Made by a program: the position numbers and the translations under genes
In this document: one piece after another, positions 11,259 through 21,531 of the stretch
Numbering within the stretch: the stretch's first letter is position 1
Layout of the letters: each line of letters starts with the position of its first letter
DNA from: Scenedesmus sp. ARA3
Lineage: Eukaryota > Chlorophyta > Chlorophyceae > Sphaeropleales > Scenedesmaceae
Direction of reading: 5' to 3'
Length of the DNA stretch: 64,000 nucleotides
Assembly (NCBI GenBank): GCA_004335835.1
Contig: RWJK01001976.1
Location: 96,407 to 160,406 of the forward strand
Notes under the pieces: model-generated
The model's database searches: none
Told to the model about the DNA's origin: nothing
Seen by the model: the letters and a program-made list of their open reading frames with translations, nothing else

Positions 11259-11808
11259 GGCTGGTGTGTGTGCTGCAACTGCAGCAGTGGTTGTGCAAGG
11301 AGTGGCGTCAAGCGGGTGAGCACACACATGCGCACATTGAACAGCTTCCAGCAGTCGATCGTGACCAGTTGAACTACTCAATCGCGCAGAACCGTGTGGC
11401 AAGGCACACACCTGGCAGTGTTTAGTCATTTCACACCCGAATGTATCGTTGGGCTTTGAAAGCCGGAAACAGAGATTTCTTGAAGTCTCAAGCATAGTTG
11501 TTTGATGGTGCTGACTGAACCTCGTGCTCGACGTTCCAGCGCCCAGCATGCTCAACATGAGGAGTCAGCAGCACGCCCACTGCCTTGTTTAAAGACGGTG
11601 CACGTAAACCCGTTGTGAGTCAACCTGACTGAACATTGATGCTACGTAGCATACAGCTGCAGCCAGTGCACAGGCCTGGGTTGAAGGCAGGCCATCTGAT
11701 GGCTGTTCACTGACGAGTTGACCACAGCAGTAACTATGATCTTACAGCTGCTTGTGCACCCTGCACCGAGCCCAGATAGCATAAATCGCGTCTCATACTG
11801 GATATAAC
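11259..11808. promoter_or_regulatory. head-to-head intergenic region (putative bidirectional promoter)
   Basis: 550 bp separates the ATG of the minus-strand small membrane protein from the ATG of the plus-strand coiled-coil gene. It lacks triplet repeats and is AT-richer than the genes. Shared promoter activity is inferred from the geometry; no defined element is recognised. Confidence 0.45.
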
Positions 11809-14800
11809 ATGAATAGTGATGCTCAGCAGCAGGTGCGGAGCGGCGCTTGTGGGATAGAATGCTGTTGGCAGGGTGGTGACCGGACCCACGCTGCTTTGAT
11901 GCAAGAAGCGGATGCATGTCATCACCTTGCTCCACAATTGATACACATACGCTACACTGCACAGGTTCGGCAGCTGCAGCAGCAGCTGGCCGCCCGAGAG
12001 CAGGAAGTGGCTGCTCTCAGGGAGATAGCAGAAGCAGCGACAGAGCTGCAGTCTCAGGATGTGCAGGCAGCGAAAGTCATCGAGTTGTCAAAGAAGGTAA
12101 TGTTGCATCGGTGTGCTATGCCAGCACTCGATGTCAGCCGTTGATGTCACCATCATGCCCTGCTCCTTCATGCAGCCAGCCATGATGCTGCCTGGTCAAA
12201 GCACGTCTGTGACATGAGCACATGCTTGTGTGGCCTGCAGAACCGCTCCCTCAACCTGATGCTGGAAAAAGAGCGACAGAAGGTGGCCAAGCTGCAGCAG
12301 TCGCTGTCACAAGCATCAGCTGGCAAGGAGGCTGGTGCGGTAAGCTACAGCCGTGGCAGCATGAGTTTGGGGGTTGTGCTGCCTGCCAGTCACGTTCAAC
12401 TGACACGTTGCCTGTGCTTGCCATGGTGGTGCCACCTGCTGCAGCTGATGTGCGGCACAGTTGTGTCAGCACAGTTGAAAAGCAGCCACGGCCCATTCTC
12501 TAAATTGGCCAATTGTCATTTGGTTGCAGGGCAAGCCAGCAGAGGCGAAGGAGGGCAATGCTGAGCTGGAGGCTCTCACCAAGGAGGTTGCAGCTGCCAA
12601 GGAGAAGGTGGCAGTGATGACAAAGAAGATCGGCCAGCTGGAAGCCAAGGTGAGCAGACTTCGACAAAGGGCCTCCAGCACCCAGCACTGTCATGCTACC
12701 TGTCACGAAGCGCCAGACTCAGGCAGCAGGCTTGGCGCTTGGCGCTCGTGCATCTTGCAAGAGGCTGTAACAGCTTGAGCCCTCACCAGCCAATACTATG
12801 AGTAGTGAGATGAACGCTGGACTGCTCCTGCCACCACTGTACGTGCTGCTGCCGCTGCAGGTGTTTCTGCTGGAGGGTGAGAACCGCAAGCTGGTGCGTG
12901 CCTTGGTGCGTGAAGTGGGCGAGGAGATGCCACTCGCCAAGGTCGTAGACGAAGGCAGCGACTGGAAAGGCCGGCGCGAGCAGATCATACACCTCAAGGA
13001 CACCATCAAGCAGCTGCGCGAAGCAGCAGCAGCAGGCAGCAGCACAGCAGCAGGGCTTCCAGCAGCTGCCAGCAACAGCAGCCTGGCCAAGCATGAGAGC
13101 GCGCACCGCAGTGTGATCGGCAAGCTCAACAAGGAGCGTGGCGCGGAGTTTGAGCGCATGGTGGGCGAGCTAGCAGCTGCGCATCGGGAGAAGGAGCAAC
13201 TGCGGCTGCAGTACGCAGGTGCAGCAAGCAGGCGGAAGGTGCTGGAGGCAGAGGTAGGAGCAGGGGAGCTGATGCCTGTGTGATGGCTGTGCAGCACATG
13301 GCTCGCAAGCAGCTGTCGGCGTTGGCGCACGCGTCGTTCAGTGTTGCAAAGGCCATTTACGCTTCATTGAACACGCATGTGTACATATTGTGCCAGCAGC
13401 TGCAGCCTGCAAGCAACAGCTGCAGTCAGTGCCACAGCAGGGCAGTGCTTCCACCAACGCTAGATTCTTCATGCCTGCTGCTGCAGGTTGTTACACTCAA
13501 AGACAAGCTAGCGGTTGTGCTGGGCAAGACGCAGAACGATGACAAGCTCATTGCAGCGCTACGCAGCGAGCTGGCTATGGCCAGCAGCAGGGGCCAGGCT
13601 GCTGCTGCTGGCAGCGCGGCAGGGTGAGCATTGCTGACAGAGTTGTTTTAACAGGGTGGCCGTAACACGCTCGGCAGACCATGCGTCACCCTGGAGCAAC
13701 CTAAAGTATAGCAAGATTTTGTGCCACACACTCAATTCATGTTACAGCCCCTGACTAGCCCTACGTGTGTTGTGCAGGCGTGCTGCAGCAGGAGGCGGCA
13801 TGCCTGAGGTGCTGCAGCTGCGCAGCCGCTGCAGCCAGCTGGAGGAGCAGGTGGAGCAGCAGCAGAAGATCATACGCTACCTGCAGGCACAGCAGGGCGG
13901 GCCGGGCGGGGTGAGTAGGAAGAACAGGCTCAGCCAAGGTATGCACAGCACAGCTGCAGGATGCTTGCAGGACAGTCGCCAACCGTACATGCTCATGACA
14001 TGTAGCCCAATTCCCAGGCTTGATGACTCTATTACATTGCAGTCGTTCAGCAAATCAGACCCACACACTGTGTGCACCGCATTGTGCTCCATTCAGAGGC
14101 TCTCGTGTTGCATGCTTGCAGGAGCGGATTGACCAGCTGCAGGACGAGAACGAGGAGTTGCGGCAGCAGCTGGCCGCCCTGCAGGACGACCTGGAAGAGG
14201 CTAGCAGGCAACGGCCAGGAACCAGCGGCATGAGCTCAGCGCTGCGGCAGCAGGTGCTGACACTGCAGGTGGGTCGCTGCCCTGCAGCTGCAGACTGGCG
14301 GGTTGGCACGGCTGCACGACAGCTGTATCCTGCAGGATGCGGCCCGGGCCATCTTGCTCCAAGGTCGAACAAGTTGTCACCAATATACAAGCCATGATGC
14401 TGCTGATAAGTTGGTGGTTTAAATGCTTCTTTTTTCGTTGAAAGCATTACCCTGCTCCCATTGACTGCCACATCACTTGCAGCAGAGATACACTGCCAAG
14501 CATTGCGCCAGCCTGGCCAAAAGCGTCAGGGAGGTGCTGCCATCCGCTGGCACACGTTGGCACCAGTCAAGGCAGCTCACAATGGCCTTCTTTTCTTACA
14601 TGTGTCACTAACTTGTGCACCTGCAGGAGGACAACAACCAATTGCGGCAGCAGCTGCTGCAGCTCAAAGGGCCGCAACTGCCGACAAGCTTGCACCTGAC
14701 AGAGAGCCAGCAGCTAGTGCTAGAGGAGGCAGCTAAAGCAGTGCTGGTAGAGCCATGCAGCGAGCTAGACGCTATCGATGAGGCTGAAGCTGTTGAAGAT

Positions 14801-14857
14801 GGTGCAGGGTTGGGTGATGATATGTACCTGCAGGAACAGCAGGCGGGACAAGCGTAG
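11809..14857 (+). CDS. coiled-coil protein, CCDC13-like (ciliary/centriolar)
   Basis: Nine exons: 11809-11832, 11965-12096, 12241-12339, 12530-12649, 12861-13253, 13487-13623, 13778-13910, 14122-14268 and 14627-14857 (471 aa, phases consistent). It is almost all heptad-like helix: QLQQQLAAREQEVAALRE, then NRSLNLMLEKERQKVAKLQQ, then LEALTKEVAAAKEKVAVMTK. The diagnostic part is in exons 5-6: ALVREVGEEMPLAKVVDEG, WKGRREQIIHLKDTIKQL, and later LKDKLAVVLGKTQNDDKLI. This order (REVGEE, W+GR, then a DDKLI helix) matches my recollection of animal CCDC13, a centriolar-satellite and ciliogenesis protein. The tail is acidic. The first exon of eight codons is the least certain. The gene ends only 290 bp before the FabZ start. 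Confidence 0.72.
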
Positions 14858-15147
14858 TGCTGGCTTCCAGGGCTGATGCCATGCTTGTGTGCATGCTCCG
14901 CAGCAACTGCAGAATAGTGTAGGGGAGCCCTAATATCCAGAACAGCATTCCTTGCACACTAGAAAACGGTCGGTAACTGGATGGATTAGAATTGTTACCT
15001 GGCTGCTTAGTCAATGTCATTGTGCCTGCTTGAGTGCCTGCTGCGCTCCTGATCTTTGCCGGAAGCCCATACATTGCCTCAGCATAGCTCAAACCTTTGC
15101 AGGATCCATATTATTTTGCAAAACTGTGAAGTACTCGACCTGCAAAG

Positions 15148-16653
15148 ATGGCAGCCCTGCAGCAAAAAACGCTTACCGGTCCCTGCACTGCCAGGCGCGG
15201 TGCATTCACCGCCAGCAGGGTGGCCGTGAGGCCTCAGCGTCGTGCTGCAGTTGCAGTGCGTGCAGAGTCAGAGGCAGCCGCACCCGCAGCAGCTGGCGCG
15301 GAGAAGAGCATGAGCTACTTCAAGCCGGTGCTCGACATCGAGGCGATCAAGGGCGTGCTGCCCCACAGGTGCGCCAGTAGCACACCCGACACGATAAATT
15401 AGACAATTGGAACAGCTACGTCGGGTGGGGCACACTTGAGCATCACTCACAGTATTCACACAGCTGACTGCTCTGCCCTGCCTGCGCAGTCAGCCTAGGC
15501 TAACGACTTTCTATCACCTCTCATTGTGTGTTACCATGTCAAGCACTCATATATGTCTCAAAGTCTCAGCTGCATGCATATTGGGGCACCTGCCGCGGCA
15601 GCAGCAGCAGCAGCAGCTCCTGAACATCAGCAGTGACACGTATGCGGGCAACACACCAATGCTCCGCTGCATCATTGGTGCTGTCCAGGTACCCCTTCCT
15701 GCTGGTGGACCGTGTGGTCGAGATTGAGTATGGCAAGCATGCAGTGGGCTACAAGAACATCACTGTGAACGACCAGTTCTTCAACGGCCACTTCCCAGAG
15801 CGTGCAATCATGCCAGGTGACAACAGCAGCTAGCTGAGAGTTCTTCTGCTGTAGCAGCGCTGCTCTTTCGTCATAGCTTTGCATATGGATATTAGATAAC
15901 TGGATTCAAACGAAGGGTACATTGCGTTGCATGCCATGGGCGCGGTGCGCCCACTGCTGGTGTACATTGGATCAGTATGCTTGCACCAGCTTGTAACTCA
16001 CCCGTGCGTCACTCTAACTGCACCAAACCCTCATACGTCTGCGCGGATACCGGCGGCGGCTGGCGTGCTGCTGGTGGGCTGCAGGCGTGCTGCAGATCGA
16101 GGCCATGGCGCAGCTGGGTGGGCTGGTGATGCTGGACCCCGCCAACCAGGAGGCCAAGGAGCAGTTCTTCTTCGGCGGCATTGAGGGCTGCAGGTTCAGG
16201 CGGCCCGTGGTGCCGGGTGACACACTGGTGAGGCTGGCTGGCCACGAGTATGTGGATTTGCATATGACAGCTGCAGTGCACAGTGCATAGCCGGCGCCTC
16301 AGATGCTGTGTGGTTGCGGCGCTGTGGTGTCCTTGCAGTGCCGAGAGCCTGATAGGGGTGCATTGCTTGCCTGCTCGAATTGCGCCCCTGTTGCAGCGTC
16401 TGCACAGCGCTGGGTTGCGGGAGTGCTTCAGCAGGTGTAGTACTTAAGCATGCAGGTTGGTGTCTGGGTGGGCCAGCCGTGACGCGGCTGCTGCTGTGTC
16501 GTGCTGCTGCCTGCTGCCCCGCAGATGATGCGTGTGGAGGTGACCAAGTACAACAAGCGCTTTGGCATTGTGAAGATGAATGCAAAGGGCTATGTGGGCC
16601 CTGACCTGGCAGTGGAGGCAGACCTCACACTGGCCATGGGCAAGGCATCATAA
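15148..16653 (+). CDS. FabZ: 3-hydroxyacyl-[acyl-carrier-protein] dehydratase, plastid
   Basis: Four exons: 15148-15368, 15689-15816, 16085-16227 and 16525-16653 (206 aa). Residues 1 to about 45 are Ala, Arg and Ser-rich, a chloroplast transit peptide ending near [12 protein letters not shown]. The mature part is a single hot-dog fold: [20 protein letters not shown], then [14 protein letters not shown] with catalytic His108, then [13 protein letters not shown] with catalytic Glu122. The His-Glu spacing of 14 equals that of bacterial FabZ. The enzyme removes water from 3-hydroxyacyl-ACP in the plastid fatty-acid elongation cycle. The mature length matches the family. A decayed copy of the last coding stretch follows at 16713-16766. 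Confidence 0.95.
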
Positions 16654-16712
16654 GCAGTACCGCAGGCAGCAGCAGCAGCAGCAGTGGGATGGGAGTGGCT
16701 GGCAGGACTGCT

Positions 16713-16766
16713 GGCTATGTTGGCCGTGACCTGGAAATGGAGGCAGACCTCGCGCTGGCATCGTAA
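16713..16766 (+). pseudogene. partial duplicate of FabZ terminal coding segment
   Basis: In the FabZ 3' flank, 60 nt after the stop, the sequence reads GYVGRDLEMEADLALAS-stop. The real gene ends [25 protein letters not shown]. The copy has its own stop and several substitutions. It covers only the last part of exon 4 and cannot be a separate gene. Confidence 0.8.
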
Positions 16767-17545
16767 GCACCAAGCACTGCAGGTATCAGCAGCGGCAGCA
16801 GTGGTATATGGGCGGCTAACAGCACTAACAGCGCTGGCAGCGAAGGGAGCCATGGTGCTGGCGCTACGTCAGGCATTGCCAGCCCCAAGCAAGAGATGGG
16901 CTGCAGCTTTGTGAGCAGATGCTTTCCTGAGCAGATGCTTTAAGGAGGAGCAACCATTCCACATATTTTGCCTGGCAGATGTGGCAGGCCTGGGACTGGC
17001 TGAGAGCAAAGCAGCAAACAAGCCAAGCAGCTGCTAATTCAGAGTTGTCCTGCAGCATCCATATGTTGCTGCTTCCTGAAGTCTGCATGTATGGCAGGCA
17101 GGGAAAGACAATGCCAGTGTGGGAAGCTGGGGTTTTGCAGGTTCAGGAGTTCCTGCAGCAGCTGTTGCAGTCATTGCTGTGGCAGTACCCCAGCTGTGCA
17201 GCGCCCGTAGTGGTGTGTACTAAAGGGCTATTGTTCGCACAGTGACTTGTGACGTTGGCTATCTTTGCTCAGGCACGTGTGCCTGGTTGGAAGCCAAGCA
17301 TATTGGACCGCACTGCTTACTTCTAAGTACTCTGTTAAGTTATGATTATGCGCTGCAAGTGGTGTCGACCCTCTGGCACTTGTTCAACAGCTCAAAGTTT
17401 GAGCTATCACTTGCGATGCTGATTTCGATGCACTGTGGCCTGGTCCTTGGTGACAGCGCTGACAGTTCAGTCCCTGGCAAGCAGCCAAATCCTGCGGATC
17501 TGTGCCACTGGTTCAGCCAGTAGAGGTCCAACCCTTATCCTCGTG

Positions 17546-17550
17546 TGTAA
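17546..17550 (+). terminator. TGTAA motif, possible FabZ poly(A) signal
   Basis: First TGTAA on the plus strand after the FabZ stop, about 890 nt downstream. This is long but not exceptional for algal 3' UTRs. Confidence 0.35.
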
Positions 17551-18711
17551 TGGACTTTCACAATGTGTGCATGAGCAACGAAGTTGCAAGATTGTCGTGT
17601 GATCATGGTGACGGTGAACTTCAGTAATGCTGCTGCATCATTCAGCAAACACACAGCAGATGTGACAAGCTGGTTACACATTGAGGTCCCAAAGCCAGCC
17701 ATAGAACTGCAACATTCTCAGCAGCTTCATGTTGGCCAACATGCGCAACCGCCAGACCTAATCGCCAGCGGCAGATGCCGCATATATGCACATGCACCCA
17801 GCACCCAACAGTCAGCTGGCACAACTCAGTGAGCGCCGCCAGTGCGGCATGCACACTGTTGTCCGTCCAAACTTGCACCACTTGCTGTGGCATGCAATGC
17901 CAGTCATTCAGCAATGCCAGACTAAGCAACTCTAAAGTACCTGGCTCAATGAAGCACCACAATGTCACCAAAGATGCCACACCACAGCACAGGCTCCCAG
18001 TGCAGCAGGATCCTACCAGAGCTGCTCATGCCTCCCCAGGCGCGCCGTATGCCATGCCACCCCAGGCCCGCTTGAAAAATAGGCAGGCCCTTGGGACACC
18101 AGGTTGCGAATTTTTGCTGTGGTCGCTGCTACATGTCTGCTGCGCCACAACGAGCATGCAGGCTGAACCCTTGTCCATGTCAGCTTGCTAGCGGCCACTC
18201 TCTTGCAAGCTTCATACACTCTGCCATATTTCAGGCAAGTTCCAATAAATCAGTGCCCTGCCCAGCGCCCTGCCCAGTACACCAAAATCACTAAGGGACC
18301 ATGTTGTACAAACCAAGTGTTTGGCCTTGGAGCCATATACATTCATTACTACAGCTCTGGCTGTAGGCATTCACCAATCAAAGATGTAAAGCATTCCAGG
18401 ATCGGCTGCGAAGATACGGCGTCAACCACAAAACCACAAAGATGGTACACAGTGCTGCTGGTGCAGCGGGATTCATGGCAGCAACAAAACTCCTGCAAGA
18501 TTCAACATCACAGGAGACACGGAGGATGTGCTGGTGTCACCTTTCAACAGCGCACTTATAACACAAAACTGCACAGCGCACACCAGCATCAGCATTCAAG
18601 CCCCAATTGCAGGGTTTGATCCCCTGCATCTCATTGTAATGTACACGCACGCATCGGTTTGCTGGCTGTACAAGCGCTGTTTCTCAACGCAGACGGCACC
18701 GGAACAGCACC

Positions 18712-18985
18712 AGCACCAGCACCAGCACCAGCACCAGCACCAGCACCAGCACCAGCACCAGCACAGGGACATCAACCAGCACAGGGACATCAACCAGCAC
18801 AGGGACATCAGCCAGTGAAGGGACATCAACCAGTGAAGGGGCATCAACCAACACTGGGACATCAACCAACACTGGGACATCAACCAACACTGGGACATCA
18901 ACCAACACAGGGACATCAACCGGCACAGGGACTTCAACCGGCACTGGGACACCAACCAGCACCGAAGCACCAACCAGTACAGGGA
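18712..18985. repeat. CAGCAC hexamer array followed by 18-bp minisatellite
   Basis: About ten CAGCAC units pass into about a dozen degenerate 18-bp units (accagcacagggacatca). All frames are open across it: one plus frame reads Thr/Ser/Gly, another Ala-Pro then Gln-Gly-His-Gln-Pro, and a minus frame Val-Asp-Val-Pro. No flanking exon supports translation. Confidence 0.85.
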
Positions 18986-19095
18986 TACCAACACAAACCC
19001 AGCACCAACACGCTGTTGCCATGCCGCCTGCCAGTCTCAAGCCAAAAAAAGCACATATGCACTGTTGGCAGCAGACACCGCCGCAACACGCTAAC

Positions 19096-19404
19096 CTACT
19101 CCCAACCCAGCAACATGGCAAGCGCTGTCACATTGTCATATGTGCCAGCCTCAATCGCCGCAGCCTGCACAGCAGCAGCTGCTGCTGCAGCCGCCTCCTG
19201 GCCCTCCTCACCCCGCGCATGCGCCTGCTCAGCTGCTGCCAGCGCCACCTCAAGCATGGCATCGTCTGTCAGCACATCTGTCACGCCGTCGCTGGCCAGC
19301 AGCAGCAGCCTGTCAGCGGGGTTCAGGCTGGCTTGAGCCACAAAGGGATTCGGGCAGATGATGGGGAAGCTGGGGCGCTTCATCTTGTAGTCACCCAGGG
19401 CCCT

Positions 19405-19502
<98 letters not shown>

Positions 19503-21531
19503 AACGTCAAGGCATGCCCAAGGAGCTGCCCAACTACACACATCAAGCACTGTATGTATTCTTTTCACACAATCTGTGGTGAAGTAGAACAGCAGTGCTT
19601 CTCATCACAAGGCCTGTTTGGTTGTCATGCCCAACTGCAGCTGCATAGCGCATTACAATGCAGCTAAGCTGCTCACCGTGTGACGGCCAGCATCGGCTGC
19701 CTTGTGTAGCGCTCCCCTGCAGGCAGCGTGGCGGGGTTCTGCTTCACCCTCAGGCAGGAGCCGGCGGCCTTGCCCTGGCACAGCATGCCACCAGCTGCCA
19801 GCACACGCTCTGCCTCCGGCTCACTGTCCGGCCGGTGCAGCTCAGTCAGGCGCAGCGCAGCGCCGCCACGCGCCAGCACAGCCACGCTGTCGCCTGGCAG
19901 CAGCAACCGGATGGTGAGACAACGGCAGGACAGCAGCATAAGCATGGGTGAGAGCAGTGGCATGCACATAGCATGGAGCAGAGCCGCTCGCAGATGCGCA
20001 CCGAGTTGCACATGCTGCCATGGCAGCAGCTACTCTGGCACTTCAGACACAATCCCTCCTGACAGCAGCAAAGTGCGCAACAGTGCACGGCAGACTAGCC
20101 GCTAGCAAAACAACACACCTAATGAAGCACTTCCATACACTCACCGGCATTCCCCACCACCAGGTTGCGCTTGTGCACCAGCGCCACCACAGCAGTGCTG
20201 CCGCTGCCATCAAAGGGCCGGCCCCGTGTCGCCTCCCCCCACTCCCTGTCAGCCTTCAGGAAGGCCTTGCTGACTGCTGACTGGCAGCAGTCACTGAATG
20301 ACAGCCCCTGGTGGCCCTGCAGCTCCGCAGTGTGCAGGTGCTGCTGCAGCAGCCGGTGCAGGCTGTCTGCGGCGTGTGGTGCTGTCATGCTGCCGCCGTG
20401 GCCATCAAACACACCTGGATAGGGACAGAAAGGAAACAGTGGTGTCAGCTGCAGCAGCCCTGAAACACGTTGTTCACCATGCACAGCAATTATGATGACC
20501 TTGCCTGAGCAGGCCCCACAACAGTTCAGCTGTGGCACACTGTGGAGTGGACTTGAAACAGCTGGCTGGCAGTTGGTTTGCTGTGCAGCCGAGTTTGCCC
20601 CTCACCTGCATATGCCAGCTGGCTGCCGACACCCACGCCCCCGATCCAGTCGCCAACTGCTGCTGCCAGCTGCTGCCTTGTGGTGCTGCTCAGCAGGGCT
20701 GCCCACCATCCGCCAGCTGCTGCTGCTGCTGCTGCGGTGGCAGGCCCTCAGTGGGGCAGCCTCCTGCTGCTGCACGTCAACATGGCTGCTGCTGACAGCT
20801 GCTGTGCTGCTGCTCGTGCAGCTGATGGCATCTGTCTGTCCAACTATGTCAATGACGTCGCTGCTGCTGAGCAGGTCCAGGGTAAGCATGCCGATACCTT
20901 CAGTCTCGCTGCTGCTGCGGCTGCTGCTTTCTTCAGTACTGGCTGTGGTGTGGCTGCAGGTCCTTGCAGCAGTCTCCAACTCAACTTCCAACAGCAGCGC
21001 TTTGTGCAGCTGCTCCACTAAGCTGCTTGCATGCTGCAGCTGCTGCAGGCGAGTGCTGCTTGGGGCCAGGCAGGAGCGGGCGGCTGCAATCGCCTGCTCC
21101 ACTATGACTAAGCTCATCTTCAAGTCCGACCTGTTGTCTGTGCTGTCAATTGTTTCGTTGCTGTTATCAAAAGCCCACTGCAGCATGCGCTGCTGCTCTT
21201 CAACCTGCTTAACAACGCTGGCCGTGGCTAGCCTGACAAGCGTTGCTTTGGCTGAAACATGATTTTCTGCCATCTTTATTCTGTTTTCAAGGCTTTCCTG
21301 TGCCTCATTGCTGCTGCTGCTCTTTTTCCCGGTGATGGTGCGGGCGCTTTGTGCCAAGGCACGAACCTGCATGAATAGAGAAGAGTTGGATAAGCAGCCA
21401 GCACAAAATTGCCATTACGTGCAACATGATTATCTTGCACCGGCTTTTACCTGCAGAGCTCTTCTGCTAGTGGCGGAGTGCCTTGCACAAGCTTGGCGGG
21501 AACCACCGCAGGTGCCCAAAGTCCGCTGCAT
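19096..21531 (-). CDS. plastid-targeted PP2C-type protein phosphatase
   Basis: Six exons: 21531-21451, 21366-20898, 20731-20606, 20414-20145, 19893-19677 and 19402-19096 (489 aa). Exon 1 (MQRTLGTCGGSRQACARHSA) plus the start of exon 2 is a Ser/Arg-rich transit peptide. Residues about 50-185 are helical and charged with no known domain. The PPM domain follows: GVGVGSQLAYAGVFDGHGG, GSTAVVALVHKRNLVVGNAGD, LAVTRALGDYKMKRPSF, LLLASDGVTDVLTDD and YDNVTAL, so the metal-binding Asp residues are present. Mn/Mg-dependent removal of phosphate from Ser/Thr is expected. The exon 2/3 junction (20898 to 20731) is the least sure: the open frame runs on antisense of the true frame, and I chose the only GT-AG pair found that restores phase. 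Intron 5 ends in 31 triplets. Confidence 0.85.
19405..19497. repeat. (GCA)31 forming the end of PP2C intron 5
   Basis: Ninety-three bases of pure GCA. On the coding strand this is (TGC)31 followed directly by AG and the exon, so the repeat itself constitutes the 3' splice-site region. Confidence 0.95.

Larger units (their letters stand above)
16767..19095. other. convergent 3' flanks of FabZ and PP2C
   Basis: About 2.3 kb between convergent genes. It contains the poly(A)-like motif at 17546, a minisatellite at 18712-18985 and otherwise only short ORFs without protein character. Confidence 0.6.
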
